Part shown: piece by piece, positions 39,587 through 49,400 of the stretch
Layout of the letters: every line of letters begins with the position of its first letter
How positions within the stretch are numbered: position 1 is the stretch's first letter
Assembly (NCBI GenBank): GCA_039812375.1
Contig: JBDIAO010000004.1
Coordinates: 1 to 64,000, forward strand
Reading direction: 5' to 3'
From: JAGOME01 sp039812375
Lineage (GTDB): Bacteria; Actinomycetota; Actinomycetes; Actinomycetales; Dermatophilaceae
Length of the DNA: 64,000 nt
Notes under the pieces: model-generated
The model's input: the letters and a program-made list of their open reading frames with translations, nothing else
What the model was told of the DNA's origin: nothing
The model's database searches: none
Program-made: the position numbers and the translations under genes

Positions 39587-40935
39587 CCCGCAGCGGCACT
39601 CGCGCCTCCTGGGTGGCAGTGAGGCGGCAGTGGAAATGGATCTGGGCTCGCGGGCTCGTCGTCCTCCCGGCGTTGGTCGTCGTGGGCTACGGCAGCACTG
39701 CTCTGCTGCCCTCGGGTCGGGCCGGGGACCTACTCGTCCACTGGCCGGTCTCCCTCGTCATCTTGCTGTTGCTCACTGCAGGTGGTTTCGGTCGACTCCA
39801 GATGCCCAGTGGCCGAGTGACCGCGCCAGTCTCCTCAGCCACCGCCGTGGCCGTCGCATGTTTGGGCCCAGTGCACGGCCTGCCGATCTTCGACGTCGGT
39901 GGTGCCGCTCTCATCCTGCTGGTGACTCTCGGCAGCCTGCCGTTGTTGGTCATGGAGCGCGGTTCGGCGCACGAGTCGTTCTCCACGTTCCTGCCGGCTC
40001 AGGCGGTCGGCTTCGGGGTGGTCATCGCCATATTGCACGTCCGTTGGGGTTCCGGAGGGAGTCTGTGGACGTGGCAGAGCAGCCGGCATGCCGCCCCCTG
40101 GGCGGTAGCCCTGGTCTTGATTGCCGCTGCCGGTGTCGGGACCGTCGTCGAGCTCACCTTGAGTGGTCTCGTGCGTGCCCGCACCGGGGACGGGCAGAGC
40201 CTGGCGGTGCTGCGCGACGAGTTCGGCGTCGCCCCCGCGCTGACCCTCTCGGTCGTCACAGCAGGTCCCGTGGCCGCCCTGAGCGCCACGGTGCTCGGCC
40301 TCGTGGCGCTGCCGCTCGCCCTGCTGCCCGTGGCGCTGACGAACCTCGCCGTGCGCCATTACCTTCACCACTGGGAGACGCACCGGCGCACCATACTGAT
40401 GATGTCCCGGCTCACCGAGTGGTCCGGGCACACCCCCACGGCCCACGCCGAGCGGGTCGCCGCACTGTGCGTGACACTCGGTCGTCGGCTGGGCCTCCTT
40501 GAGCGTGATCTTCGGGTCCTGGAGCATGCCGCGCTCCTGCACGACCTGGGCCAGGTCGCCCTCGATGAGCCGATCCCTGCCGGGGCGACTGTCCTGGTGG
40601 CGCCCGCGGACCAACACAGGATCGCGGCCGCGGGGGCGGCGATCATCGACCGAGCGCAGAACATGCATCCGGTCGCACAACTCGTCGCTCAGCAGTCAGT
40701 CCCCTTCCGAACGGTGCGTGAGGGACTTCGGGAGGTGCCGCTGAGCGCCCGGATCATGAGGGTGGCGAACGCCTTCGACGACTTCAGCGCTGGGTCGACG
40801 GACGGCACAATCCGAGCCCAGGCGATCGAGCGTTTGCACCTAGGCTTGGGCTACGAGTATGACCCCGAGGTTGTCGACGCACTCGTGGAGGCGGTCAGCC
40901 TGCGGCCGGGGGACCGGGTGGGGCCAGCCCGCTAG
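39583..40935 (+). CDS. Integral membrane protein with intact HD domain (HD-GYP-related)
   Basis: A 450-aa protein with about seven transmembrane helices (residues 20-265), then an HD domain: TAHAERVAALCVTLGRRLG (about 285), LEHAALLHDLGQVAL (HD near 320) and IMRVANAFDDFSAG, the pattern of HD-GYP-class phosphohydrolases though without a GYP. Possible substrates are cyclic nucleotides or other phosphoesters. It forms a pair with the upstream degenerate copy of similar architecture, suggesting an active/regulatory heterodimer. Start ATG within the ATGA overlap. Confidence 0.78.
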   Translation: MTRSGTRASWVAVRRQWKWIWARGLVVLPALVVVGYGSTALLPSGRAGDLLVHWPVSLVILLLLTAGGFGRLQMPSGRVTAPVSSATAVAVACLGPVHGLPIFDVGGAALILLVTLGSLPLLVMERGSAHESFSTFLPAQAVGFGVVIAILHVRWGSGGSLWTWQSSRHAAPWAVALVLIAAAGVGTVVELTLSGLVRARTGDGQSLAVLRDEFGVAPALTLSVVTAGPVAALSATVLGLVALPLALLPVALTNLAVRHYLHHWETHRRTILMMSRLTEWSGHTPTAHAERVAALCVTLGRRLGLLERDLRVLEHAALLHDLGQVALDEPIPAGATVLVAPADQHRIAAAGAAIIDRAQNMHPVAQLVAQQSVPFRTVREGLREVPLSARIMRVANAFDDFSAGSTDGTIRAQAIERLHLGLGYEYDPEVVDALVEAVSLRPGDRVGPAR

Positions 40936-40938
40936 GAT
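40933..40938 (+). promoter_or_regulatory. -10 box of manA
   Basis: TAGGAT about 52 bp before the manA ATG. It overlaps the 3' end of the HD-domain gene. Confidence 0.35.
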
Positions 40939-40989
40939 TGGTGCCCGTTCGGCCCGTGTCGCCCGGGGTGCCCCTTCACAGGATGCTGT

Positions 40990-42177
40990 ATGGACCTCCT
41001 CTCGCCCGTGCTCTTCACCGACTCATGGGGGTCGCATATCTTCCTCGCTAGTCTCCAGGGCCGCCCCATTCCCTCGGCTGAGCCGGAGTCCGAGTTGTGG
41101 ATGGGCGCCCACGAGGCCGGCCCGGCCGCGCTGACCCGCTCAGGGCGGGCGACCACATTGCTTGATCTCGTCCAGGCGGACCCGGAGGCCGAACTCGGCC
41201 CAGACTGCCGCCGACGGTTCGGCGACCGACTGCCCTTCCTGCTCAAGATCCTGGCCCCGGGGCGCGCCATCTCCATCCAGGTCCATCCGCGAGCCGAGCA
41301 GGCCCGTGCCGAACGGGCCCGCAGTGGCTCTGCGATCTATGTCGACGACTGGGCCAAGCCCGAGCTCCTCCTGGCGATCTCCACATTCGACGTCTTCATC
41401 GGGATGAGACGCCACGAGGAGGTGACTGCGGTGGCCCAGCGCCTCCGGGTGCCGCGGTTCACCGACGTGGTCCGGGCCACCGCTGGCGCAAACCGGCCCG
41501 AGCATGCCCTGCTCGAAGCGATCCTCGCCACCCCGCCCGAGGAGGTCGCAGACTTCGCGCGGGAAGTCGTCGCCGCCTGCGTGCTCCTGGAGGTGGACGA
41601 GGGCGACCTCGGCCGGGCCGCCGCGGCCCTCGTTGCGGTCGCGGAGGACCACCCTGACGACATCGGACTCGTCGTCCTCCTGCTCATGCACCACCACGTT
41701 CTCGCTCCCGGCGAGTACCTCGACGTCGCCGCGGGCGTGTTGCACTCCTACGTCCGAGGGCTGGGGATCGAGGTCCTCGCTAACAGCGACAACGTCGTCA
41801 GAGCCGGTTTGACCGCCAAGGAGGTCAACACCGCAGAACTCCTCCGGATCGTCGACCCGGGGGCGCGAGTCGCGCCCGCCGTGGGAGTCGAACGCGTGCC
41901 CGGGGTTGTGGAGTTCGCCAGCACCTCGGACCGCTTCCGGCTCAACCGGATCTCCCCGGGCAGAGCGCTGCCGCAGACCGTGGGCCCACGGATCGTCCTG
42001 TGCTTCAGCGGCCGGGTAGTCCTGACTCACCGCGGCGAACGGCTGACCCTGCGCGACCTCGAGTCAGCCTTCCTGCCTGCGGGCACCGGTGAGGTGAACC
42101 TCACCGGTGACGGCGAGGTGTTCTGCGTCCTGGTGCCCGAGGAGAGCAGTAATTCCGCACTGCCGTCAGGTCCGTGA
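40990..42177 (+). CDS. manA: Mannose-6-phosphate isomerase, class I
   Basis: A 395-aa cupin-type zinc enzyme interconverting mannose-6-P and fructose-6-P. Zinc and active-site motifs: SIQVHPRAEQA (Gln/His), WAKPELLLAI (Glu), VLHSYVRGLGIEVLANSDNV (His) and the Arg/Lys block RAGLTAKEVN. It supplies mannose-phosphate precursors for cell-envelope glycans and GDP-mannose. Ribosome-binding site AGGA 8 nt upstream. Convergent with sodN across 30 bp. Confidence 0.93.
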   Translation: MDLLSPVLFTDSWGSHIFLASLQGRPIPSAEPESELWMGAHEAGPAALTRSGRATTLLDLVQADPEAELGPDCRRRFGDRLPFLLKILAPGRAISIQVHPRAEQARAERARSGSAIYVDDWAKPELLLAISTFDVFIGMRRHEEVTAVAQRLRVPRFTDVVRATAGANRPEHALLEAILATPPEEVADFAREVVAACVLLEVDEGDLGRAAAALVAVAEDHPDDIGLVVLLLMHHHVLAPGEYLDVAAGVLHSYVRGLGIEVLANSDNVVRAGLTAKEVNTAELLRIVDPGARVAPAVGVERVPGVVEFASTSDRFRLNRISPGRALPQTVGPRIVLCFSGRVVLTHRGERLTLRDLESAFLPAGTGEVNLTGDGEVFCVLVPEESSNSALPSGP

Positions 42178-42207
42178 CCCCTGCCGGACCTGCCAGAGTG
42201 ACGCCGG

Positions 42208-42609
42208 TCAGGCCTGCTTGGTCTCCGCGAAAATACGCGCGATCTCGTCGACCTTGGCGAGCAGCTGCTCGGCGACACCGACGTCGAGTGAGCCCTTGGT
42301 GCCGCCAGCGCCGGCGAGCTTGGTTGCCTCGTTGACCACGGTGTGCAACTGCGGGTACTTCTCGAAGTGCGGCGCCTTGAAGTAGTCGGTCCACAGCACC
42401 CACAGGTGCTCCTTGACGAGCTGGCTGCGCTGCTCCTTGATGATCAAGGCGCGCGTGTGGAAGTCGGGGTCGCTGCTGTCGGCGGCCTTCTTGCAGATGG
42501 CCAGGACCGACTCCGCCTCGATGCGGGCCTGGGCTGGGTCGTAGACCCCACAGGGCAGGTCGCAGTGCGCACTGACCTCGGTGATACGCAGGATGTCCGA
42601 AAGGCGCAT
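42208..42609 (-). CDS. sodN: Nickel superoxide dismutase
   Basis: A 133-aa protein. The nickel hook HCDLPCG follows a 14-residue propeptide (MRLSDILRITEVSA), so maturation must expose His15 as the N terminus. The helical body with KEHLWVLWTDYFKAPHFEKYP is diagnostic. It dismutates superoxide using Ni. GAGGG 6 nt before the ATG. The propeptide-cleaving protease lies immediately upstream on the same strand. Confidence 0.96.
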   Translation of the reverse strand: MRLSDILRITEVSAHCDLPCGVYDPAQARIEAESVLAICKKAADSSDPDFHTRALIIKEQRSQLVKEHLWVLWTDYFKAPHFEKYPQLHTVVNEATKLAGAGGTKGSLDVGVAEQLLAKVDEIARIFAETKQA

Positions 42610-42651
42610 GGGAGTCCCTCTCTCATTAGTCGTCTGTGGTGAACCACCTCC

Positions 42652-42657
42652 AACCTA
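42652..42657 (-). promoter_or_regulatory. Possible -10 box of sodN
   Basis: TAGGTT on the minus strand, in the 98-bp gap between sodX and sodN and about 42 nt before the sodN ATG. An own promoter would let sodN respond separately, for example to nickel. No Nur operator was recognised. Confidence 0.35.
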
Positions 42658-42707
42658 CCCCCGCTGAATTCCTCGTTGGCCGTTGCCGGTCAGCATGCTG
42701 TGCCACG

Positions 42708-43067
42708 TCATCTGCGTGTTGGGCGAAGCCGGTGCCCGCGACGCACCCGGCAGATCACCCGGGCCAGGACCGCGGTCGGGGGCAGGGTGCCGATGTCGGT
42801 GGAGCTCACCCCGGCGGGGTTGTCACTGGCCACCCACCAACGGTTGCTGTTCCCCGGCGCTGGGGAGATCCGCTTCACCGCCGGCGGGCGGGGTGTGCCC
42901 TCAGCGTCCGGGGGGAGGTCGACGACGGCCACTCCGGCTCGGGGACGCAGTCCGCTGACGACGAGGAGAATGTCGCCTGCGGCATACGCCGGCTCCATTG
43001 ATGCACCGCGGACGACGACGAGAGCAGGGACCGGCAATCGGCCTTGCGGAGCGCTGAACCAGGCCAT
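42708..43067 (-). CDS. sodX: Nickel-type superoxide dismutase maturation protease (S26 signal-peptidase family)
   Basis: A 119-aa protein. Serine/lysine dyad of S26 peptidases: Ser in VRGASMEPAY (residue 23) and Lys in PPAVKRISPAPG. Short and lacking a membrane helix, as in SodX. It removes the SodN propeptide. The start ATG (MAWFSAPQG) was chosen to fit the family length; the frame extends upstream. Its position beside sodN confirms the role. Confidence 0.9.
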   Translation of the reverse strand: MAWFSAPQGRLPVPALVVVRGASMEPAYAAGDILLVVSGLRPRAGVAVVDLPPDAEGTPRPPAVKRISPAPGNSNRWWVASDNPAGVSSTDIGTLPPTAVLARVICRVRRGHRLRPTRR

Positions 43068-43236
43068 GGCGTCATTCTCACTGGTGCGGGACGGTTGAGC
43101 GTGCAGGACCGGGAGGTCCGGGTCCGTGTGGAAGAATGGCCCGGCGGTCACCGCCGTCGATGCCTGCTCGCGTCACCTGTCGCGCGAGCCCCGAGCCGGG
43201 TGAGCCCGGCCCCGAACCGCATGAGGAGTGCCTGTC

Positions 43237-44394
<1,158 letters not shown>

Positions 44395-44494
44395 GATGCC
44401 CTCGCAGCGGGGTCAGCGCAGCGGGGTCAGCTGGCTCGTGAGGTGATCCCCTCGATGCGGCCGACCGGGTGCCCCCACCACGCCTCGGCGCCGA

Positions 44495-44500
44495 TAAGGT
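44495..44500 (+). promoter_or_regulatory. -10 box of the quinone oxidoreductase gene
   Basis: TAAGGT 7 nt before the ATG at 44508, no ribosome-binding site. Confidence 0.4.
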
Positions 44501-44507
44501 CGGGGTC

Positions 44508-45476
44508 ATGCTCGCCGTGTACGCCGCTCGTCAGTCCGCCACCGACCCCCTCAGCGCTCTCGAGGTAGGCACGCGCCCGGAGCCCGAGGTTCCCAGCGGC
44601 TGGGCACGGGTCACCGTGCGCGCGAGCACTCTGAACCACCATGACGTGTTTTCACTGCGCGGGGTGGGGCTGCCCGCGGACCGGTTGCCGATGATCCTTG
44701 GCTGCGATGCTGCCGGCATCGACGAGGACGGCAACGAGGTCATCGTGCACTCCGTCATCGCCAGCGCGGGCTGGGCCGGTGACGAGACCCTCGACCCGAG
44801 GCGCTCGCTGCTCTCCGAGATGCATCAGGGGACCTTCGCCGAGCAGGTCGTCGTGCCGCGACGCAACCTCGTCCCCAAGCCCGCAGAGCTGAGCTGGGAG
44901 CAGGCGGCGTGCCTGCCGACGGCGTGGCTGACGGCATACCGGATGCTGTTCACGAACTCCGGGGTGACCCCGGGGGGTACGGTCCTCGTCCAGGGGGCCA
45001 GCGGCGGTGTGGCCACCGCACTCGTCCAACTCGGCAGTGCCGCCGGCCTGCGGATGTGGGTGACCAGTCGGGACGAGGCCAAAGGGGCCCACGCGCTCGC
45101 CCTCGGTGCGGAGCAGGCCTTCGCCAGCGGTGCCCGGTTGCCCGAACGGGTCGACGCGGTCATGGAGACCGTCGGTGCGGCGACGTGGTCGCACTCGGTG
45201 AACGCGCTGCGCCCTGGCGGGCGGATCGTCATCTGTGGCGCAACCTCTGGTGACGCGCCGGCCAAGGCGGAGCTGACGAAGATCTTCTTCAAGCAGCTGC
45301 AAGTGATTGGGTCGACGATGGGGACCCGAGCCGAACTCGAGCGCCTGGTGGGCTTCGTCGTCAGCGCCCGGATCGAGCCGCGGATCCACCTGTCGATGCC
45401 GCTCGCCGACGCCCGAGACGGGTTCGCGGCGATGCTGGCCGGTCACACCGACGGCAAGATCGCCTTCACCCTCTGA
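44508..45476 (+). CDS. Zinc-binding-type dehydrogenase / quinone oxidoreductase family (MDR)
   Basis: A 322-aa medium-chain reductase: GroES-like N-terminal domain (VTVRASTLNHHDVFSLRG), Rossmann LVQGASGGVATALVQLGSAAG and conserved end DGKIAFTL. The catalytic zinc ligands of alcohol dehydrogenases are not conserved, so a quinone or enone reductase activity with NADPH is more likely. An upstream longer frame is rejected because of the TAAGGT box. Confidence 0.85.
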   Translation: MLAVYAARQSATDPLSALEVGTRPEPEVPSGWARVTVRASTLNHHDVFSLRGVGLPADRLPMILGCDAAGIDEDGNEVIVHSVIASAGWAGDETLDPRRSLLSEMHQGTFAEQVVVPRRNLVPKPAELSWEQAACLPTAWLTAYRMLFTNSGVTPGGTVLVQGASGGVATALVQLGSAAGLRMWVTSRDEAKGAHALALGAEQAFASGARLPERVDAVMETVGAATWSHSVNALRPGGRIVICGATSGDAPAKAELTKIFFKQLQVIGSTMGTRAELERLVGFVVSARIEPRIHLSMPLADARDGFAAMLAGHTDGKIAFTL

Positions 45477-45508
45477 ACCTCTGAGCCTCTGAACCCGGTT
45501 CCTCGTGG

Positions 45509-45587
45509 CCCGTTCGGGGTATTCAGTGGCGCCCCGGCACGCGTTAACACCCCGAACGGGGGAGGGGGTGTTAATACCCCGAACGGG
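45509..45587. terminator. Alternative hairpins between convergent genes
   Basis: 45509-45523 (CCCGTTCGGGGTATT) is exactly complementary to 45573-45587 and, with one G-T pair, to 45546-45560. Either repeat copy can close a 15-bp stem; both mutually exclusive hairpins would end transcription from either side. Confidence 0.6.
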
Positions 45588-45596
45588 GGAGGGGGT
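45543..45596. repeat. Two 27-bp tandem repeats
   Basis: 45543-45569 and 45570-45596 differ at a single base (GTTAAC versus GTTAAT). Confidence 0.95.
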
Positions 45597-45608
45597 GTGG
45601 GGAGGGGG

Positions 45609-46253
45609 TCAGGACAACCGGAGCCAGGTGCTCCAGCCGTTGTGCAGGACGAGCCAGGCGAGCAGGCCGTATCCGACCTGACCGGGGTGCACCCCGTCCC
45701 GGGACGAGGCGAGTTCGGCGACCCACTGTTCGTGCCCGAGAAGAGGGTCGAAGCAGTTGACGAAGGGGATCGACCGACGAGAGCACACGTCAGCCTGTGC
45801 CTCGACGAGGACGGCGAGCTTGTGGTTGACGCTCTCGTCCGCAGCCGGCGGTGGGCTGACGACGAACGCCGCAGTGCCGTTGTTCGAGGCGTCGTCGAGG
45901 ATGTTGGCCAGGTTGAGCCGGTGTCGAGCGAGGGAGATCCCCGAGGTGACGTCGTGTGCACCAACGCACAGCACCAGTCGGTGCTCGGCGCGTCCGGCCC
46001 ATCGTGTGGGTACCTCGGTGCGGTAGCGCTGGAGGACTTCGGTGGATGTCGCGCCGCGCACCCCGAGGTTGTATGCCGTCAGGTCGAGGTCTGGGTGCTG
46101 GGTGCGTCCGACGACCCGGGTCACCCAGCCCTGCCCCTTGGGGTCGCCGTAACCGACGACGTAGGAGTCACCGACGAAGACAACAGCGACGTCGCGGCGG
46201 CCCTCCTCGACGACGGTGGCGTCCGGGCTGGGCAGGAACTCCACGTCGTTCAT
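45609..46253 (-). CDS. SGNH/GDSL-type hydrolase
   Basis: About 214 aa. Blocks: VFVGDSYVVGYGDP (block I Ser), YNLGVRGATS (block II Gly), VGAHDV (block III, here His where Asn is usual) and SSRDGVHPGQVGY (block V Asp-x-x-His). Probably an esterase acting on a small ester or acyl group; substrate unknown. Starts at 46253 (ATG) or 46280 (GTG directly after the DUF6104 stop). Part of a tail operon with kgd. Confidence 0.82.
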   Translation of the reverse strand: MNDVEFLPSPDATVVEEGRRDVAVVFVGDSYVVGYGDPKGQGWVTRVVGRTQHPDLDLTAYNLGVRGATSTEVLQRYRTEVPTRWAGRAEHRLVLCVGAHDVTSGISLARHRLNLANILDDASNNGTAAFVVSPPPAADESVNHKLAVLVEAQADVCSRRSIPFVNCFDPLLGHEQWVAELASSRDGVHPGQVGYGLLAWLVLHNGWSTWLRLS

Positions 46254-46280
46254 CACTGACTCATCCTCGTCGTCACTCAC

Positions 46281-46457
46281 TCACTCATCGTCGTCGTCGA
46301 GCCGGGCCAGCCAGGACGCCAGTCGGTCGACAGCGGTCTCGAACTCGGGATGGAGGTCGACGAAGGTCCTCAGCTGCTCGGCAAGCCAATCGAGGCGCAC
46401 GTCCTCCTCGCCCCGTCGGTCGGCGAGCTCCTCGATCCCACGGTCGGTGAAATACAC
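46281..46457 (-). CDS. DUF6104 family small protein
   Basis: A 58-aa protein beginning VYFTDRGIEELADRRGEEDV, with a basic/acidic helical body (RLDWLAEQLRTFVDLHPEFE) and a DDDDE tail. This matches the actinobacterial DUF6104 family, found next to kgd. GTG start with GAGGACC upstream, 8 bp after the kgd stop. Function unknown. Confidence 0.85.
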   Translation of the reverse strand: MYFTDRGIEELADRRGEEDVRLDWLAEQLRTFVDLHPEFETAVDRLASWLARLDDDDE

Positions 46458-46465
46458 GACGGTCC

Positions 46466-49400
46466 TCAGCGATCGAACGCCTCGGCGACCAGCTCAGCCT
46501 GCTCGAGCTGGTGCCGTTTGCTCGAGCCGGTCGACGGCGACGCCGAGGGACGTCGGCCCACGACGCGGATCGGGCGGTATTCGCCGAGGTCGGCCAGGGA
46601 GCCTTGCAAGTTGAGGCCGAGGAAGGGCCAGGCGCCCTGGTTGATGGGTTCGTCCTGGACATAGACGATCTCAGCGTCCGGGTATGTCGCGAGCTCGGCG
46701 GCGAGGTCGGCTGCCGGCATGGGGTAGTACTGCTCCAGACGCAGGATGGCAGTGGCGCTGTCCTGACGCTTCTCCCGCTCGGCCTCGAGTTCGTAGACGC
46801 ACTTGCCCGCCGCGATGAGAACCCGGGTCACCGTCCCTGCCGTGGCCCCGGCCCGGTCACGGAGCACCGGCCAGAACCGCCCTGAGGTGAAGTGCTCGGG
46901 CATCGACGACGCAGCCCTGAGCCGCAGCATGGACTTCGGGGTGAACACGACGAGGGGTCGGCGGGGCCGGGCGTAGGCCTGACGGCGCAGCAGGTGGAAG
47001 TAGCTAGCCGGTGTCGACGGGTAGGCCACCGTCATGTTGTTCTGAGCGCACAGTTGGAGGTAGCGCTCGATCCTTCCCGAGGAGTGGTCCGGCCCCTGGC
47101 CCTCGTATCCGTGCGGCAGGAGCAGCACGACCGAGGACCGCTGCCCCCACTTCTGTTCCGAGCTGGAGATGAACTCGTCGACAATGGTCTGGGCGCCGTT
47201 GGCGAAGTCGCCGAACTGCGCCTCCCACAGCACCAGGGCATCTGGGCGCTCGACCGAGTAGCCGTACTCGAAGCCCATCGCGGCATACTCCGAGAGCAGC
47301 GAGTCGTAGACCCAGAAGCGGGCCTGACCCTTGCCGAGGTAGAGCAGCGGGGTCCACTCCTGCGCGTTCTCCTTGTCGATGAGCACCGCGTGCCGTTGGA
47401 CGAAGGTTCCGCGCCGGCTGTCCTGGCCGGCCAGTCGCACGGGGGTGCCGTCGAGGAGCAGGGAGCCGAAGGCGATGAGCTCGGCCGTGCCCCAGTCGAT
47501 CCCGCCGGTGCGGGTGCTCTCAACCCGCTTCTCGAGCATCTGCAGGAGTTTGGGGTGGACCGTGAAGCCCTCAGGGATCTTGTGGAAGGCGTCGCCGATG
47601 TGGTGGAGCATCTCCGGGGAGATCGCGGTGTTGGTTGCCGAATGCCGGGTGGCGTCGACCCCGGCCACCTGTGCGGTCGGCGGCTCTAGGCCAGCGTGGC
47701 CTTCCACGTCGGTGCCGGCGTAGCTCGCGTTGGTCAGGGCCGCATCTGCCTCGCTCGCCTTGAGCGCCTCTCGGGTCTCGACAAAGACCCGCTCGAGCTG
47801 CTTCTGGTAGTCCTGCAGAGCCGCAGCGGCATCCTCGACGGTGATATCACCACGGCCGATGAGGGACTCGGTGTACAGCTTGCGAACGCTGCGCTTGGCT
47901 TCAATGAGCTCGTACATCAACGGCTGGGTCATCGACGGGTCGTCGCCCTCGTTGTGCCCGCGGCGCCGGTAGCACACCATGTCGACGACGACGTCCTTGC
48001 GGAAGTCCTTGCGGAACTGGTACGCGAGTTCGGCGACGTGGACCACAGCCTCGGGATCGTCGCCGTTGACGTGGAAGATGGGCGCCTGGATCATCCGGGC
48101 GACGTCCGTGCTGTACGTCGAGGACCGGGACGAGCTCGGTGCTGTGGTGAAGCCCACCTGGTTGTTGATGACGATGTGCACCGTCCCCCCGGTGCGGTAG
48201 CCGCGCAACTGGGAGAGGTTGAGGGTCTCGGCGACAACGCCCTGGCCGGCGAAGGCGGCGTCCCCGTGGAGGAGGACCGGCAGAACCGTGAAGTCCTCGC
48301 CGGCGAGGTTGAGCCGGTCCTGCTTGGCTCGCACAATGCCCTCGAGGACAGGGTTCACCGCCTCCAGGTGGGACGGGTTGGCGGCGAGGTAGACCCGGGT
48401 TGTGGCGCCGTTCTCGGCGACGAACGCGCCCTCGGTGCCTAGGTGGTACTTGACGTCGCCGGAACCCTGCACCGAGCGCGGGTCCTGCTTACCCTCGAAC
48501 TCGCGGAAGATCTGGCCATAAGACTTGCCCGCGATGTTGGCGAGCACGTTGAGCCGGCCGCGGTGCGGCATACCGATGCACACCTCGTCGAGACCGTCCT
48601 CGGCCGCACACGACAGCACCCGGTCGAGGAGTGCGATGACCGACTCCGCCCCCTCGAGGGAGAACCGCTTCTGGCCCACGAACTTGGTCTGGAGGAACGT
48701 CTCGAAAGCCTCGGCAGCGTTGAGTCGGCGCAGGATCCGGAGCTGCTCGTCCCGGGTGACCTTCTCGTGCGGAACCTCGATCTTGTCCTGGATCCACTCT
48801 CGCTGCTCGGGGTCCTGGATGTGCATGTACTCGACCCCGATGGTGCGGCAGTAGCTGTCGCGCAGGATGCCCAAGACCTTGCGGAGCTTGAGGAACGGCT
48901 CGCCGCCGAAGCCGCCGGTCGCGAAGTGGCGGTCGAGGTCCCACAGGGTCAGCCCGTGCCGGGTGATGTCGAGGTCGGGGTGACGGCGCTGGCTGTACTC
49001 GAGTGGATCGGTGTCCGCCATGAGGTGCCCGCGTACCCGATAGGCGTGGATGAGCTCCTGGACGCGGGCGACCTTGTTGATGTCGTCGTCGTGCGAGGCG
49101 GAGATGTCCTGGACCCAGCGGACCGGCTCGTAGGGGATGCGCAGGCTCTCGAAGATCTCCTCGTAGAAACCGTCGTGTCCCAGCAGGAGCTGGTGGATGG
49201 CCCGCAGGAAGTCGCCGGACTGGGCACCCTGGATGATCCGGTGGTCGTAAGTGCTGGTCAGGGTGAGGATCTTGGAGACGGCGTTGCGGTTGATCGTCTC
49301 CACGCTCGCGCCCTGCCATTCGGCCGGGTAGTCCATGGCCCCGACCCCGATGATCGCGCCTTGGCCGGGCATGAGCCTGGGCACCGAGTGCACGGTGCCG

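Noticed and set aside
42610..42707. Nur (nickel-responsive) operator before sodN
   Set aside because: No palindrome resembling a Fur-family box was visible in the gap.
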